Source: Boothiomyces macroporosus (lineage: Eukaryota; Chytridiomycota; Chytridiomycetes; Rhizophydiales; Terramycetaceae). From it: a stretch of 64,000 nucleotides of DNA. This document shows, in pieces, positions 55,264 through 64,000 of this stretch (its first letter is position 1; the number at the start of each line of letters is the position of its first letter). The notes under the pieces are model-generated. The model was not told where the DNA came from. It did no database searches and saw nothing but the letters and a program-made list of their open reading frames with translations. The position numbers and the translations under genes are program-made. Where the stretch lies: the NCBI GenBank assembly GCA_027604185.1, contig JADGKB010000041.1:1-64000 (forward strand). The letters are read 5' to 3'.

Positions 55264-56737
55264 TTAAATCAATTCGTTTTCATCCCATTTTGCTTTTAGT
55301 TTAATAAATACATTAGTTCCCTTGCCTGGGTTAACGATGGTTACCAAGTTCAGATTCAATCCAGATATCCCCCTTTAAAAATCTAGCGTATAATCTTGAA
55401 AGCGGTAGCCCGTACCCATATCCAGCCATAACCTATATTAATGATGACTACTGCTGCACCAGGCTTGATTGGTCTTGCTGCTGTAGTATAGTGAAACAAG
55501 AAAACCTTTTCCAGTATTTCAGGATTGATGCCAATCCCATGATCCCGCACTTCAAAAATGCAATGCTGGATTAGATAAATAATACTTCCGCTGTAGTGTG
55601 CCAATGCACGATAATTGGCGGTAGCTGAGAGGTTTTCACAACACCATACTCTCCAACTTTCAGTAATTCTCGCTCAATGACTGCTCTCATTGCGTTCTTT
55701 AATAATTCAAATAAAATGTGCTGCAAGTGACTTGTTAGTTCGAGTATACCTTGGAATATAGAGTAAATCAAAATTTTTGGATTCTGGTGTACAGCTAAGT
55801 TCGATAGGCGGCACACATCCATAAGTAATCATACACAAATCCTCCGCTAATTGCACTGATTCTGTAACTATATCTTCTATAGGAGTCTTTGTACAAAAAA
55901 TCCCAATCATGTTATCCAACGGTAATGGTTTTGAAAGTGCAACGCAGTGCCCAATCAATAATCTGACAGCAATTCTTTGCATATGAAATTTTGTTAAAAA
56001 TGTCTGCAGTTCATCTTTAGTTAGTAGCTTATCAAGCAGTGCCCTATTTTCCTCTTGCGCTGCGAGTAACATAATTGGCTTGTGTCGCGCAACTGCTCTC
56101 TCTAGAACATGGAATAATTTATCAGTCAAATGCTCCGCTTTACTGGCCAAGATAGGGTCGTGGCATTCTGTTCCAAATACACTATGGTGAAACCAAATTA
56201 CATTTTATCTAGATCTTCCTCTGGTGGTGCCATATTCTCTGGCAGTACAATCTGAAATAAGCTTGATATTACTGGTTTTTCTGATTTAAATAGTGAAAAA
56301 GGCCATGATTTGCTCGGCTGTTCTGGCCAACTATTAGTCGCCTGTCCTCGACGCATTCGTTCAATTTCATCCGTGAATTCAAATAATTCCTTGTTAGTTT
56401 GAAAATACTTGACAGGTCTTTGTGTACAGAGCTTTGATTTGTCTAGCAAATTCTAAATCCCTAATTTGGGGTATATCATCGATTTCCTTACACCGCCTTG
56501 CTAATCTGACTGTAATTTCATCTGCGGTTATTGTCGGTTACCTGCGACTATTCTTGAAGCTGCGTTATAACAAATTACCTTGTAAGCAGTGAAGTTTAGT
56601 TGGATTGGTTCCTTTGTTACATGTAAGATACCTGGTCCCAAATGCTCCTTTACTTTAATTTTCCGGAACGGTCTGGTTGCAATTTGGCTCATCCTGACTG
56701 TAGTTTCACTATGGAGTAAGCGCTTGAACGTTATCAT
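55264..56737 (-). CDS. PDK/BCKDK-family mitochondrial protein kinase
   Basis: A 445-aa kinase of the GHKL fold that phosphorylates the E1 subunit of pyruvate or branched-chain 2-oxoacid dehydrogenase. It opens with a basic Ser-rich presequence (MITFKRLLHSETTVRMS). The ATP site shows the N-box SHLQHILFELLKNAMRA, the G1 box VRDHGIGI and the G2 box AGYGYGLPLSRLYARF. The four-helix regulatory domain precedes it, with FLTKFHMQRIAVRLLIGHCV. Introns are 56522-56541, 56390-56408, 56182-56201, 55731-55749, 55566-55585, 55433-55451 and 55326-55344 (19-20 nt). A stretch rich in Trp and Pro near residue 130 is not usual. Whether it acts on PDH or BCKDH cannot be told. Confidence 0.92.
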
Positions 56738-56805
56738 TTTTTGTTGGAAAATCACATGGTGATTTGAGCTTGATCATCAACAACGCCAATGTTTCAAAAA
56801 ATATA

Positions 56806-57348
56806 TTAATGAAGATTAAATATAACGGAGAACATTACGATCACCGCTATTAGCCAGACGATGAGAATAGAGGATAGCCAGATGTTTAATCTTTCCCACC
56901 AGAGGGAGTTTGGATGCGGATGTCTTTTGGTAATGGAATAGAAGCAACCCACGCACCATGCGAGCGGACAGCAAAATCCAACAAAAAATAGTGTTCGGTG
57001 TAAGTTCTCTCCTGGTTGAACATAGATGACGGAAGGTTGATTGATTGGCATTGGCTGTTGCGAAACGAATTGATTTGGGTATTGTTGGTTTTGATAAACG
57101 TAAACCTGATTGTTGAGGGGGTATTGAGGTCTAAATTGGTTTGGCTGATTGAATTGAGGTTGAAATTGCCCTGGTGGTGGATTAGGTGGGGGCAAATATT
57201 GGTTGTAATTCATCTGAACTGGTGGTTGCTGGTTGACTTGCATCGCTGGATATATTGGTCGGGAAGGTCCTGGATTCAATTCAGGGACAACCTCTTGGTA
57301 TGGTGGAGGTAAGCTATCTCCCACATCTGGGTTGATTTTTTTTCCCAT
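56806..57348 (-). CDS. Proline-rich PPxY membrane protein
   Basis: A 180-aa single-exon protein. The N-terminal 110 residues are rich in Pro, Gln and Asn and include DSLPPPYQEVVPE, a PPxY motif of the kind bound by WW domains of Rsp5/NEDD4 ligases, and repeated Pro/Gln runs. The C-terminus has a Cys-containing hydrophobic segment (FFVGFCCPLAWCVGCFYS), a short basic loop (ITKRHPHPNSLWWER) and a second helix (LSSILIVWLIAVIVMFSV). The overall plan recalls small ligase adaptors of endosomes such as LITAF or Bsd2, but it lacks the CxxC pairs of LITAF. Function is therefore open. Confidence 0.7.
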   Translation of the reverse strand: MGKKINPDVGDSLPPPYQEVVPELNPGPSRPIYPAMQVNQQPPVQMNYNQYLPPPNPPPGQFQPQFNQPNQFRPQYPLNNQVYVYQNQQYPNQFVSQQPMPINQPSVIYVQPGENLHRTLFFVGFCCPLAWCVGCFYSITKRHPHPNSLWWERLNIWLSSILIVWLIAVIVMFSVIFNLH

Positions 57349-57698
57349 AGGAAAGTTTATTTTGGGTCCAAAGGGAGAACATCAAACAAAACAATGACAG
57401 CGTAATCAGATTGGAACTGCATTGATTTGAGCTGAGCACAAATTCCGGCTGTGATATCTGGCAGGAGTGATTGAAGTGTCAGCAATTGCGACTATTTGAA
57501 AAGATCTGATCCTATTAGCAATTGTACTTTGGTTCGCTTATAGCATCACTGGCAATGTACTGGTTGATGGAGTATGGATCTTGCTGCTCACCACTGTGCA
57601 TTCCGCTTTGCATAACCAGTTTACTTTCGGATGTGAATGTAGTATTCAATGGGTTCAGAATGGGCTCACATTAATCAGCCACATCGAAATTTTTCCAA
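57349..57698. other. Divergent promoter region
   Basis: 350 bases between the PPxY gene and the F-box gene. A plus-strand frame from 57581 reads into the F-box gene in another frame and is ignored. No motif recognised. Confidence 0.4.
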
Positions 57699-59144
57699 AT
57701 GAATCTACATTCACTGCCCCTGGACTTATTAGAGAATACAATACTGTACTATCTCGGCGAATTCGAAATTCTAAAGCTTTCACACCTTAATCGAGGCTTA
57801 TATTCAAGGCTTGCGAATATACGGATATTACTCCCACACCGATTGCAATGGCCAAATCTGAGCTTGAAAGTCAAGCAAGGACAACCACCGGATCAATCGA
57901 TCGCTAATGAACTAAAAAATTTCTCTTGGAAACTCAGCAGATTGACAATTGATGGGGGTTGGTTGCAATTTTTCCAATTGGCAAACATCCCCCTCCCCAC
58001 TTGTTACCAACTAGAGATAGATCTAACACGGGTTTTCGAACAGGAACAAATTGGATTTATAAATACACTTAGCCCTTCAATACTGCATTTAAGTCATGTC
58101 CCTGATAATTTCCTGGAGGAACTTCAAGTTGAAAGGATGCCCAAACTGGTAGAAATCACTTTACAGAGGCTTCGAGGAGACACTACCAAATTTATCAATA
58201 GATTAGCCGATACATCCGTTTCCCGTTTAACTCTGAGAAGAGTTTTTCATGATATGAGGTTCAAAATACCATTCATAAGACATCTAGATTTATCCCAAAA
58301 TAGGTTAACACCATCTGATTTTTTCGCACTCTCGCAATCAATTTCAAGTCTATATTCACTGGATCTTTGTGACACTAAATTAGACAAGGGAGGATTGCGG
58401 CATATTGTGCAGGTTTTACCAAATTCCAGCTTGAATAGACTGGTGATTACCAAAAACGATTTGTACCCCAACGATTTAACAGATTTGTTCAACATAATTC
58501 ACCTTACGAAACTAAAGGAATTTGAATATCATGGAAAACTTGGATCAAAAGCACTCCCATTGTTGATACAACACTTGGGGCAATCTCATCTACAAAAGTT
58601 ATATCTGGAAATACCTTTGGAGCAACTTGACTGCTTTCTGAAAGCCTGTATGCATTCCAAAGTTCAAGACTTAACGTTAATTAAATCATTTCAGGGTGAT
58701 AAAGCATGCCAGATAATTTCGCAGAATATTAAACATCTCTATATAAAGCGATTGGGCTTTTCACTATACAACATTACATTTGAAGGGTTTGCGGTCCTTT
58801 TCAAGGCACTTCAAGGTACATCAGTGAAACAATTTTATATCGACCAAGGCGATTTTTGCAACAAAGCCCTTGAATTGATAGGTGAATACCTACCGCTGAC
58901 AAATATTGAATTCATGTCATTGCAATCAAATAATTATGATGGTTTTGGAGTGTGTAAACTAGCAGTGGGATTACAAAAAATTAGAAAATTGCAGCTGGGA
59001 GGTAAAGTGTCCAAGAAAGGAGTAGATGAAATTGTAAAATACTGTGCCAACATGCAGTCCCTAGAGATATATACTCCTCGGATGCACGGTGATGATCGCT
59101 GGATGATTAAGAAATTGTACTACTATCTACCAATAAAAATCTAA
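57699..59144 (+). CDS. F-box and leucine-rich-repeat protein
   Basis: A 481-aa single-exon protein. The N-terminus LHSLPLDLLENTILYYLGEF then LKLSHLNRGLYSRLAN is an F-box, which docks on Skp1 in SCF ubiquitin ligases. The rest is leucine-rich repeats, clearest in FIRHLDLSQNRLTPSDFFAL, SLYSLDLCDTKLDKGGLRHI and LNRLVITKNDLYPNDLTDLF, spaced about 24-28 residues apart. These normally select the substrate. CDC34, the E2 used by SCF ligases, is also coded in the window. The substrate is unknown. Confidence 0.85.
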   Translation: MNLHSLPLDLLENTILYYLGEFEILKLSHLNRGLYSRLANIRILLPHRLQWPNLSLKVKQGQPPDQSIANELKNFSWKLSRLTIDGGWLQFFQLANIPLPTCYQLEIDLTRVFEQEQIGFINTLSPSILHLSHVPDNFLEELQVERMPKLVEITLQRLRGDTTKFINRLADTSVSRLTLRRVFHDMRFKIPFIRHLDLSQNRLTPSDFFALSQSISSLYSLDLCDTKLDKGGLRHIVQVLPNSSLNRLVITKNDLYPNDLTDLFNIIHLTKLKEFEYHGKLGSKALPLLIQHLGQSHLQKLYLEIPLEQLDCFLKACMHSKVQDLTLIKSFQGDKACQIISQNIKHLYIKRLGFSLYNITFEGFAVLFKALQGTSVKQFYIDQGDFCNKALELIGEYLPLTNIEFMSLQSNNYDGFGVCKLAVGLQKIRKLQLGGKVSKKGVDEIVKYCANMQSLEIYTPRMHGDDRWMIKKLYYYLPIKI

Positions 59145-59159
59145 GATTTATTAGGAAAA

Positions 59160-60770
59160 CTAAGTGCGTTTTGCAGCGAGCCCTAGTTGATCTCTCAAGC
59201 TGTCAGTATATACCCATTCAAGAACCCTGGCAGGCGACAGTACTTTGCAATAGTGATAACCAGCAACATAGGGGCTGAAAACATTAAATACGTTATCCAA
59301 AGCAGTTACGAACCTGGTAGACTGAATTCCTACAACTTTTTTACCATCAACAGTCATAGAGTTGTATTTTAATGGAGCATTAATCCAGAATGGCCCAGCT
59401 GGCACCAAAGGAGTAATATCATCTTGGAAAGTATACTGTGTACCGTATTTAAAGTAATATTCTAGTTTATCAGCTGGAACCAATTCAAGTGCCATTCTAT
59501 ACGACTCTTCATTGATCTGTCTGCACAATGTAGAATCATCTGAAATATTAATATCGACAGATTTAGCTGCATTTTCGTCTACCGTATGGAGAATCATGTT
59601 TTGTCTTGAAGTTAGCTTTGCTCTGATTTCTGAAGCAGAGACAAAAGTTGTAGCATCAAAGTGATCATCAATGAAATCGTAAACGTTTTGAGCGACAGTG
59701 GTTGCATTCACGATACACGGTAGAGGCTGTTCAACACAAGAGTTCCAAATGTGCGGATGATGGATAGGATGTGTATCTGATACGTCGTGGAACGAACTGA
59801 TTGACTCTAGTAGATATTTGGATGTGTCTAATCCAGCAATAATCGATTGGGCAGTTTGCATCAATGGTGACCCACATTGGCAAGTTGTGTCATTTGAAGG
59901 AACTCTATCTTTGTTTTGTGGAGGCCAAACTGGATAAAATGGACATTGGGGAGAAGGTGTATCGGAATCGCAAGGCTTCTTTAAGTGATAAGACCCTTCA
60001 AATTCCATTGCTTTGATTATTGGCTCTAGGAATTGAATAGTTTGATCAGCTTGCGTGTTCAAAAGATCAATTGATGGTTGCAGAATATCTAAACTGAATT
60101 CAGGAATATTCGAGACCAAGAATGCCCCGACAGATTGGGCAATAGCATCATGTCCGTCTTCCAAAGTCAAAATTGGTTGAAAATCAACATTGATGGTAAA
60201 TAAATTCGGCACCAAGTCTGCAAAACCAAGATGTGTGAGGTTACGGACTATAACAACATTTTGATATTCTTTTGCGTGATATAATGCTTCTGCTGCTCTA
60301 ATGGGTTTGAGCTGTCCATCATATTCACCTGAAATCATCAAGGCTGGAAGTTCAAAGGAATCTCTAATGGATCTTTGGATAGCCGAAGCCATCAGTACTG
60401 TGCCTGCAACTTTTCCTGATCCAGCATTTTTGTTGGCATAGTTTTGTGCACCAATACCACCAAGACTGTGACCTCCAACAAAAAAGTTTTCTCCAGAATA
60501 CCCAGCGTCTTTCATCTTTTGGAAAGATGTATTGATTTCGTAATCTCCATCAACAAAAGGCACTCCAGCCAGCAAATCTGGGACTGAAACAAACAACCTT
60601 CCTGGAAAGTAATCCTGAATTGCTTGGGCAAGACCTTCGTAGCTTGAGGGTGCTATGGAGGCTCCAGGCAGAATCACTAAAGCAGCCTGTGGGAGTGAAT
60701 CATCTTGGATTCTTGGTGGGAGAAACACTGCTGCATAAATCGAACAAGCAAAGAAAAGACTAGAAAGCAT
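59160..60770 (-). CDS. Secreted alpha/beta hydrolase, 536 aa
   Basis: A single-exon protein with a signal peptide (MLSSLFFACSIYAAVFLPPR). The catalytic domain (about 25-220) has ALVILPGASIAPSSYEGLAQ, the nucleophile elbow VGGHSLGGIG, ALMISGEYDGQL for the acid region and NLTHLGFADL with the likely histidine. The long second half (about 230-536) has Cys-rich parts (PCDSDTPSPQCPFYPVW, CQCGSP) and no catalytic motif I know. Fungal and plant proteins of this two-part type are uncharacterised lipase-like enzymes. Being intronless and secreted fits a role in nutrient or host-substrate digestion, but that is inference. It is convergent with the F-box gene, 15 bases apart. Confidence 0.78.
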   Translation of the reverse strand: MLSSLFFACSIYAAVFLPPRIQDDSLPQAALVILPGASIAPSSYEGLAQAIQDYFPGRLFVSVPDLLAGVPFVDGDYEINTSFQKMKDAGYSGENFFVGGHSLGGIGAQNYANKNAGSGKVAGTVLMASAIQRSIRDSFELPALMISGEYDGQLKPIRAAEALYHAKEYQNVVIVRNLTHLGFADLVPNLFTINVDFQPILTLEDGHDAIAQSVGAFLVSNIPEFSLDILQPSIDLLNTQADQTIQFLEPIIKAMEFEGSYHLKKPCDSDTPSPQCPFYPVWPPQNKDRVPSNDTTCQCGSPLMQTAQSIIAGLDTSKYLLESISSFHDVSDTHPIHHPHIWNSCVEQPLPCIVNATTVAQNVYDFIDDHFDATTFVSASEIRAKLTSRQNMILHTVDENAAKSVDINISDDSTLCRQINEESYRMALELVPADKLEYYFKYGTQYTFQDDITPLVPAGPFWINAPLKYNSMTVDGKKVVGIQSTRFVTALDNVFNVFSPYVAGYHYCKVLSPARVLEWVYTDSLRDQLGLAAKRT

Positions 60771-61337
60771 AGAAAATCATGAAATGCCAACCTTTTTATA
60801 CTCTTTTTTCCACGCTTTCCAAATTAACTGTAGATTTCAAGATCCTTCCCTTTTATAGAACCACAGAAGAAATACGCGGTTTAATTTTAGCCTAATCAGG
60901 CAAATCAGTTGTATTCAAAATCGTGTTCTACATGTAGCCATTCAGGAAGTAAATGAGAGTTTTTTGAAAAAAGTATCGATGTACCTTTGTATAATTACAT
61001 GTAATTTAGAATGGAAAAATATGTGTTATATGGTCACTGCCAAGCTTTTGATTACCAGGTCCCTCATCCTAAAAAGGCAAACTCCTGTAAATTGAAACGG
61101 TTGATCATATTCTAAAATTAGTTATTTAAATAGATTACGACCTATTATACTCCTGCAGACCATTTACAAAACCGAAAAGATTGGTTTGGACAAAAACCGA
61201 TCAACTCCGAGTATCCTTAAAAGCTCTCAGGGCCGAGTAATAAATCAAGATTATCAATCTGCGGAATAATTGAAATGGTATTCGAACAACTCCTTCCTCA
61301 ATAAAGAGGGTACTCTCGATCCATTTAAAATCTTTAT
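60771..61337. other. Intergenic region upstream of the hydrolase
   Basis: 567 bases between the 5' end of the hydrolase gene and the 3' end of PMT2. It contains a TATA-like TTTTTATACTC read from the other strand near the hydrolase start. No frame or RNA gene seen. Confidence 0.45.
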
Positions 61338-63701
61338 TTAGTAGATATTCCACGCATTCAACCATTGTCTTGATGCCCAGTTGCTTGCTGGCCCAACCAT
61401 TCCAAATGTAAAATCCCAGAAATAAACAAATCCTAAAATAAAGATGATTCCAATCAGTGCGAGCCCTGCTTGATGAGCAAACTTTGGCAATTTGCCGAGG
61501 AAGTGGTCAGCCAAAGTTACAAAAGTAACCATTGCAAAGTAGAGTGCAGGGAAATAATGATGCAGGCTTGGTTAAAGAAAAGATCTTACTACATGACTCT
61601 ACCCATGATGTAGAAAGGTATATAATGCAAGAACCATCCAAGTAACCCAATTTCAGCCTGGAAAAGGAAATCTGCCCATTCATCTGACTATTAAAATAAA
61701 TTACCGGGATTAAAGTCTTTTAAACCTCTTGCTCGCCTTATCGTGTAGACTATGATCGTGACAATGAGTCCAACGAGAGACGCAGTGGTAGACCACCAAA
61801 TGAGAGGATTGCCAAGCAAATAATATTTTACATCTGTATCTCCCCAACCACAAATTCTCAGCCCTCTGAGCAAGAATGGCCAATGATATGGTTTTGATTC
61901 AAGTTGGCCCATCTCTTTGAATGGATCAGGAGTGAGTGCGTTATTTGATGACCACATTGCCACATTCAAATCGATGAAATCACGCAAGAAACTGGACCTG
62001 TAGGCATTCATACCACCTGGCGGCAATTTTGGATTTACGTGCAATTCGATATTCCACATTTCTGGTTTTGCGCTTGGATCTGGCTTCTTTTGGCAAACAA
62101 CTTCTCCCTGTTTGAATCCCCATTCAGGTAAAGTAACTCCATCTGATCTTAAAGCGCAACCAAGGTTCACGTGAATCAATTTAAATCTAGTAGTAAGTGA
62201 ACGGAACTCATTGTGTGAGTTATCGTGAATATCCTATCGTCAAAACGTTCATACATCAACTTTTTCAATTCTCCAGTGATCGTTAGTGTCGTTAAATGCA
62301 CCATACCCACTAACTTCGTATTCGCTGCTTGTAACTGGAGCATCCACTTTGTGAGAGTGCAAATTTTTTGATGTTTGCTCATGTACTGGAATAAAGAAAA
62401 AATTACCCAATCTGATAATATCTCCATCCTTTACAAATTCAGGTGGATCGTCTTCATTCCTTGGTGGTGCGTCCCAATATTTTTCTACGATCCATTCATT
62501 GTTTGCGTCCTTGTGAGAGTATGTGGTGACTTGCTGTTGTTCTGAGCCTTCAGGGAAGCGCTGAACGTGCGAGTGCAATAGACCACCACCTCTGGCGTTA
62601 TTCTTCAAGGTAATTTTAGAGCCATATGCAAGAGCTAAAATTAACTAAAATTACTCAACGGATTGGAGCTAAAATCGTTTCCTCCTAAACCTGCTTGGAA
62701 TAACGAGCTCATTTGCGCATCTCCAGGACCAGAATGACTTAGAATTGCAAAATGAAGAACAAACGAAAACATATACACCAAAATTGGAACGATAATCAAG
62801 CAAAGAACTCGAGATCCCCAGTGAATAACTTGGGTCTTTAGAGTCAGCTTGATATTTCCATAGAGTTCCCACAAATCTTCAATTGTGTGCAGTCCAACCA
62901 ACGCAATCGAAAACAATCCCACCCATTTAACACTAGGATAAAATTAAAGTTACCTTGAAACTAATCCTAAAGATATACCGCTTAGCAAGAGCCATCCAAA
63001 CCATTCTGGTGAAAATACATCTGTATTTTGATAAGTTCTGAAAACACACACGCAATATACTGCAAAGCAAGTAAAGAAAAGCAACATGGCATCAAGTAAA
63101 ATGAATCTGGTAATTGTAGCCCAAGCATTATCTTGATAAATATGCACTTACCAACAATAGTCATTACTGCAAGTAAAATTGCTGCACCGTGCGATAATCT
63201 GAGATGAATAGCGGTCCAGTACGCTAGAGGGGTGCAGAAAGCACCAAATAATCCATTGACAAACCTCATAACTCCGTAGCTAACTTCTTCCGGATATTTG
63301 GCTCCAGATTCAAATTCAAACTTTCCATTAAACCCACCTAAAGTTCCAGCAAAAGCATTCAGCATCTTTCCAAGTGGTGGATGAACATCAAAATAAAAAG
63401 TGTGCTTGATATAATAGCCAGCAAACTTTCTAGTGTTATTTAAAGGTACCCAAAGTGCGCTTCGTCCCATACAACATAATCCGAGAATGATATTTTGTAT
63501 AATCTGGTCCATAGTGCGATTGCGGTCAAAATCAAGCAAACAATCATACTCCCTTTGGGAACAGTGCGCAACACTCGAGTCTAAAATTAAACACCCGCCT
63601 ACTTTGGAGTGGACTTTCTCTTCCGTTTCATATATGACTGGAGTGGTGATTTTTTGCTGAGGCTTTTTCCTCTGCTGCAATCCAAAGTCTTGAGATGACA
63701 T
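61338..63701 (-). CDS. Protein O-mannosyltransferase, PMT2 family
   Basis: A 731-aa enzyme of the endoplasmic reticulum that transfers mannose from dolichol-phosphate mannose to Ser/Thr. It has the catalytic Asp-Glu loop VVWDEAHFGKFAGYYIKH, DVHPPLGKML, RFILLDAMLLFF, three MIR-domain motifs (LLHSHVQRFPEGSEQQQVT, RLGNFFFIPVHEQTS, FKLIHVNLGCALRSDG) and the C-terminal YLHHYFPALYFA. WDEAHFGKF and EGSEQQQVT place it in PMT2 rather than PMT1 or PMT4. Introns are 63581-63602 (22 nt), 63430-63449, 63132-63151, 62933-62953, 62635-62654, 62234-62254, 61684-61704 and 61567-61589 (23 nt). With eight introns it is one of the most interrupted genes here. Confidence 0.96.
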
Positions 63702-64000
63702 TCAGTTTGCTTTTTGCGTGTTTAAAAAATTTAAAAAAAGTTGGTTTATTTTTCTAACTGCTGTATATGTGAAATTGGAATAATAGGAGGCTGATGTTCT
63801 TGTTCTCTGCGTTCTACTGGAGCCTCAGCTTTGGCTGAATCAAAGTTTAATATTGGCGGTTGGATTGGACTAGCAACTGAAGGTACCGCAGCCTCTAGAA
63901 CGGGACTTGAAGTCAGCAGAGTCGCAGCGAGATTACCAGGTGCTGGAATGACCGTTGCAGTAGGAGTATCCCCCTGATGAACACTGTTATTTACAACTAC
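63702..64000 (-). CDS. C-terminal end of an unknown gene, cut by the window edge
   Basis: The coding part runs from the edge to a TAA at 63746-63748; 63702-63745 is the gap to PMT2. The 84 visible residues are rich in Pro, Ala, Val and Thr (DTPTATVIPAPGNLAATLLT) and end ISHIQQLEK. There is no domain to recognise, and the low-complexity tail fits a disordered region. It has no start in the window. The frame is open throughout and its codon content is unlike the AT-rich intergenic DNA, which is why I call it coding. Confidence 0.6.

Noticed and set aside
112..63602. Alternative genetic code or poor sequence quality to explain the many stops and frame breaks
   Set aside because: The breaks always coincide with GT...AG segments of 17-23 nt carrying a branch-like word, and removing these restores conserved motifs; intronless genes use the standard stops normally.
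1..64000. CRISPR arrays, transposons, rRNA genes
   Set aside because: No regularly spaced repeats, transposase-like frames, long terminal repeats or rRNA core sequences were seen.

Overview
This is nuclear DNA from a fungus with an unusual, strongly miniaturised intron system. Fungal hallmarks are a TOK-type two-filter potassium channel, a velvet-domain regulator, a PMT2-family protein O-mannosyltransferase, a fused trehalose-6-phosphate synthase/phosphatase-like protein, cAMP-receptor-like GPCRs and a TRAPPII Trs65-like subunit. The code is standard and the DNA is AT-rich. I cannot name the genus; an early-diverging lineage is my guess only.

The main result is the gene structure. Many proteins look broken into short frames, but they become continuous family-length proteins once introns of 17-23 bases are removed. 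I placed about 105 of these. They begin GT (mostly GTAA, GTAT, GTAC or GTTA), carry a CTAAT/TTAAT/TTAAC-like branch site only a few bases before the 3' AG, and end AG. With them removed, every multi-exon model in the window is a whole number of codons. Some are 21 bases with no in-frame stop, so they hide inside open frames. One pair sits back to back in MOT1 (AG|GT, no exon between).

Layout. 0.1-6 kb: an unrecognised protein, a flavin oxidoreductase-like protein, eIF3h, a WD40 propeller and ARP2. 6.3-11.4 kb: three tandem GPCR paralogues with identical exon sizes, shared promoter block and gene-conversion tracts. 11.4-17.7 kb, minus strand: a DUF1295/ICMT-like membrane enzyme, an isoprenylcysteine methylesterase-like hydrolase, a SNG1-like transporter and the TOK channel. 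18-21 kb: an intronless RtcB-like RNA ligase and a MATH-BTB protein. 21-29.4 kb, minus: casein kinase 1, MOT1 and the velvet protein. 30.5-37.3 kb: HSC20, a small membrane protein, a large PAN-repeat receptor-like protein and a BRD8/Bdc1-like bromodomain protein.

37.5-49 kb: a PPR-like protein, succinyl-CoA ligase alpha, cullin-3, SWC4/DMAP1, CDC34, RPN1 and an Asi-like RING membrane protein; four of these belong to the ubiquitin-proteasome system. 49-64 kb: ADAT1/Tad1, Trs65-like, a possible Rrn10-like protein, the trehalose protein, a PDK/BCKDK-type kinase, a PPxY membrane protein, an F-box/LRR protein, a secreted alpha/beta hydrolase, PMT2 and the C-terminal end of an unknown gene running off the edge.

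Genes are dense (about 38 in 64 kb), mostly 50-600 bases apart. No rRNA, tRNA, CRISPR array or transposon was found by eye.
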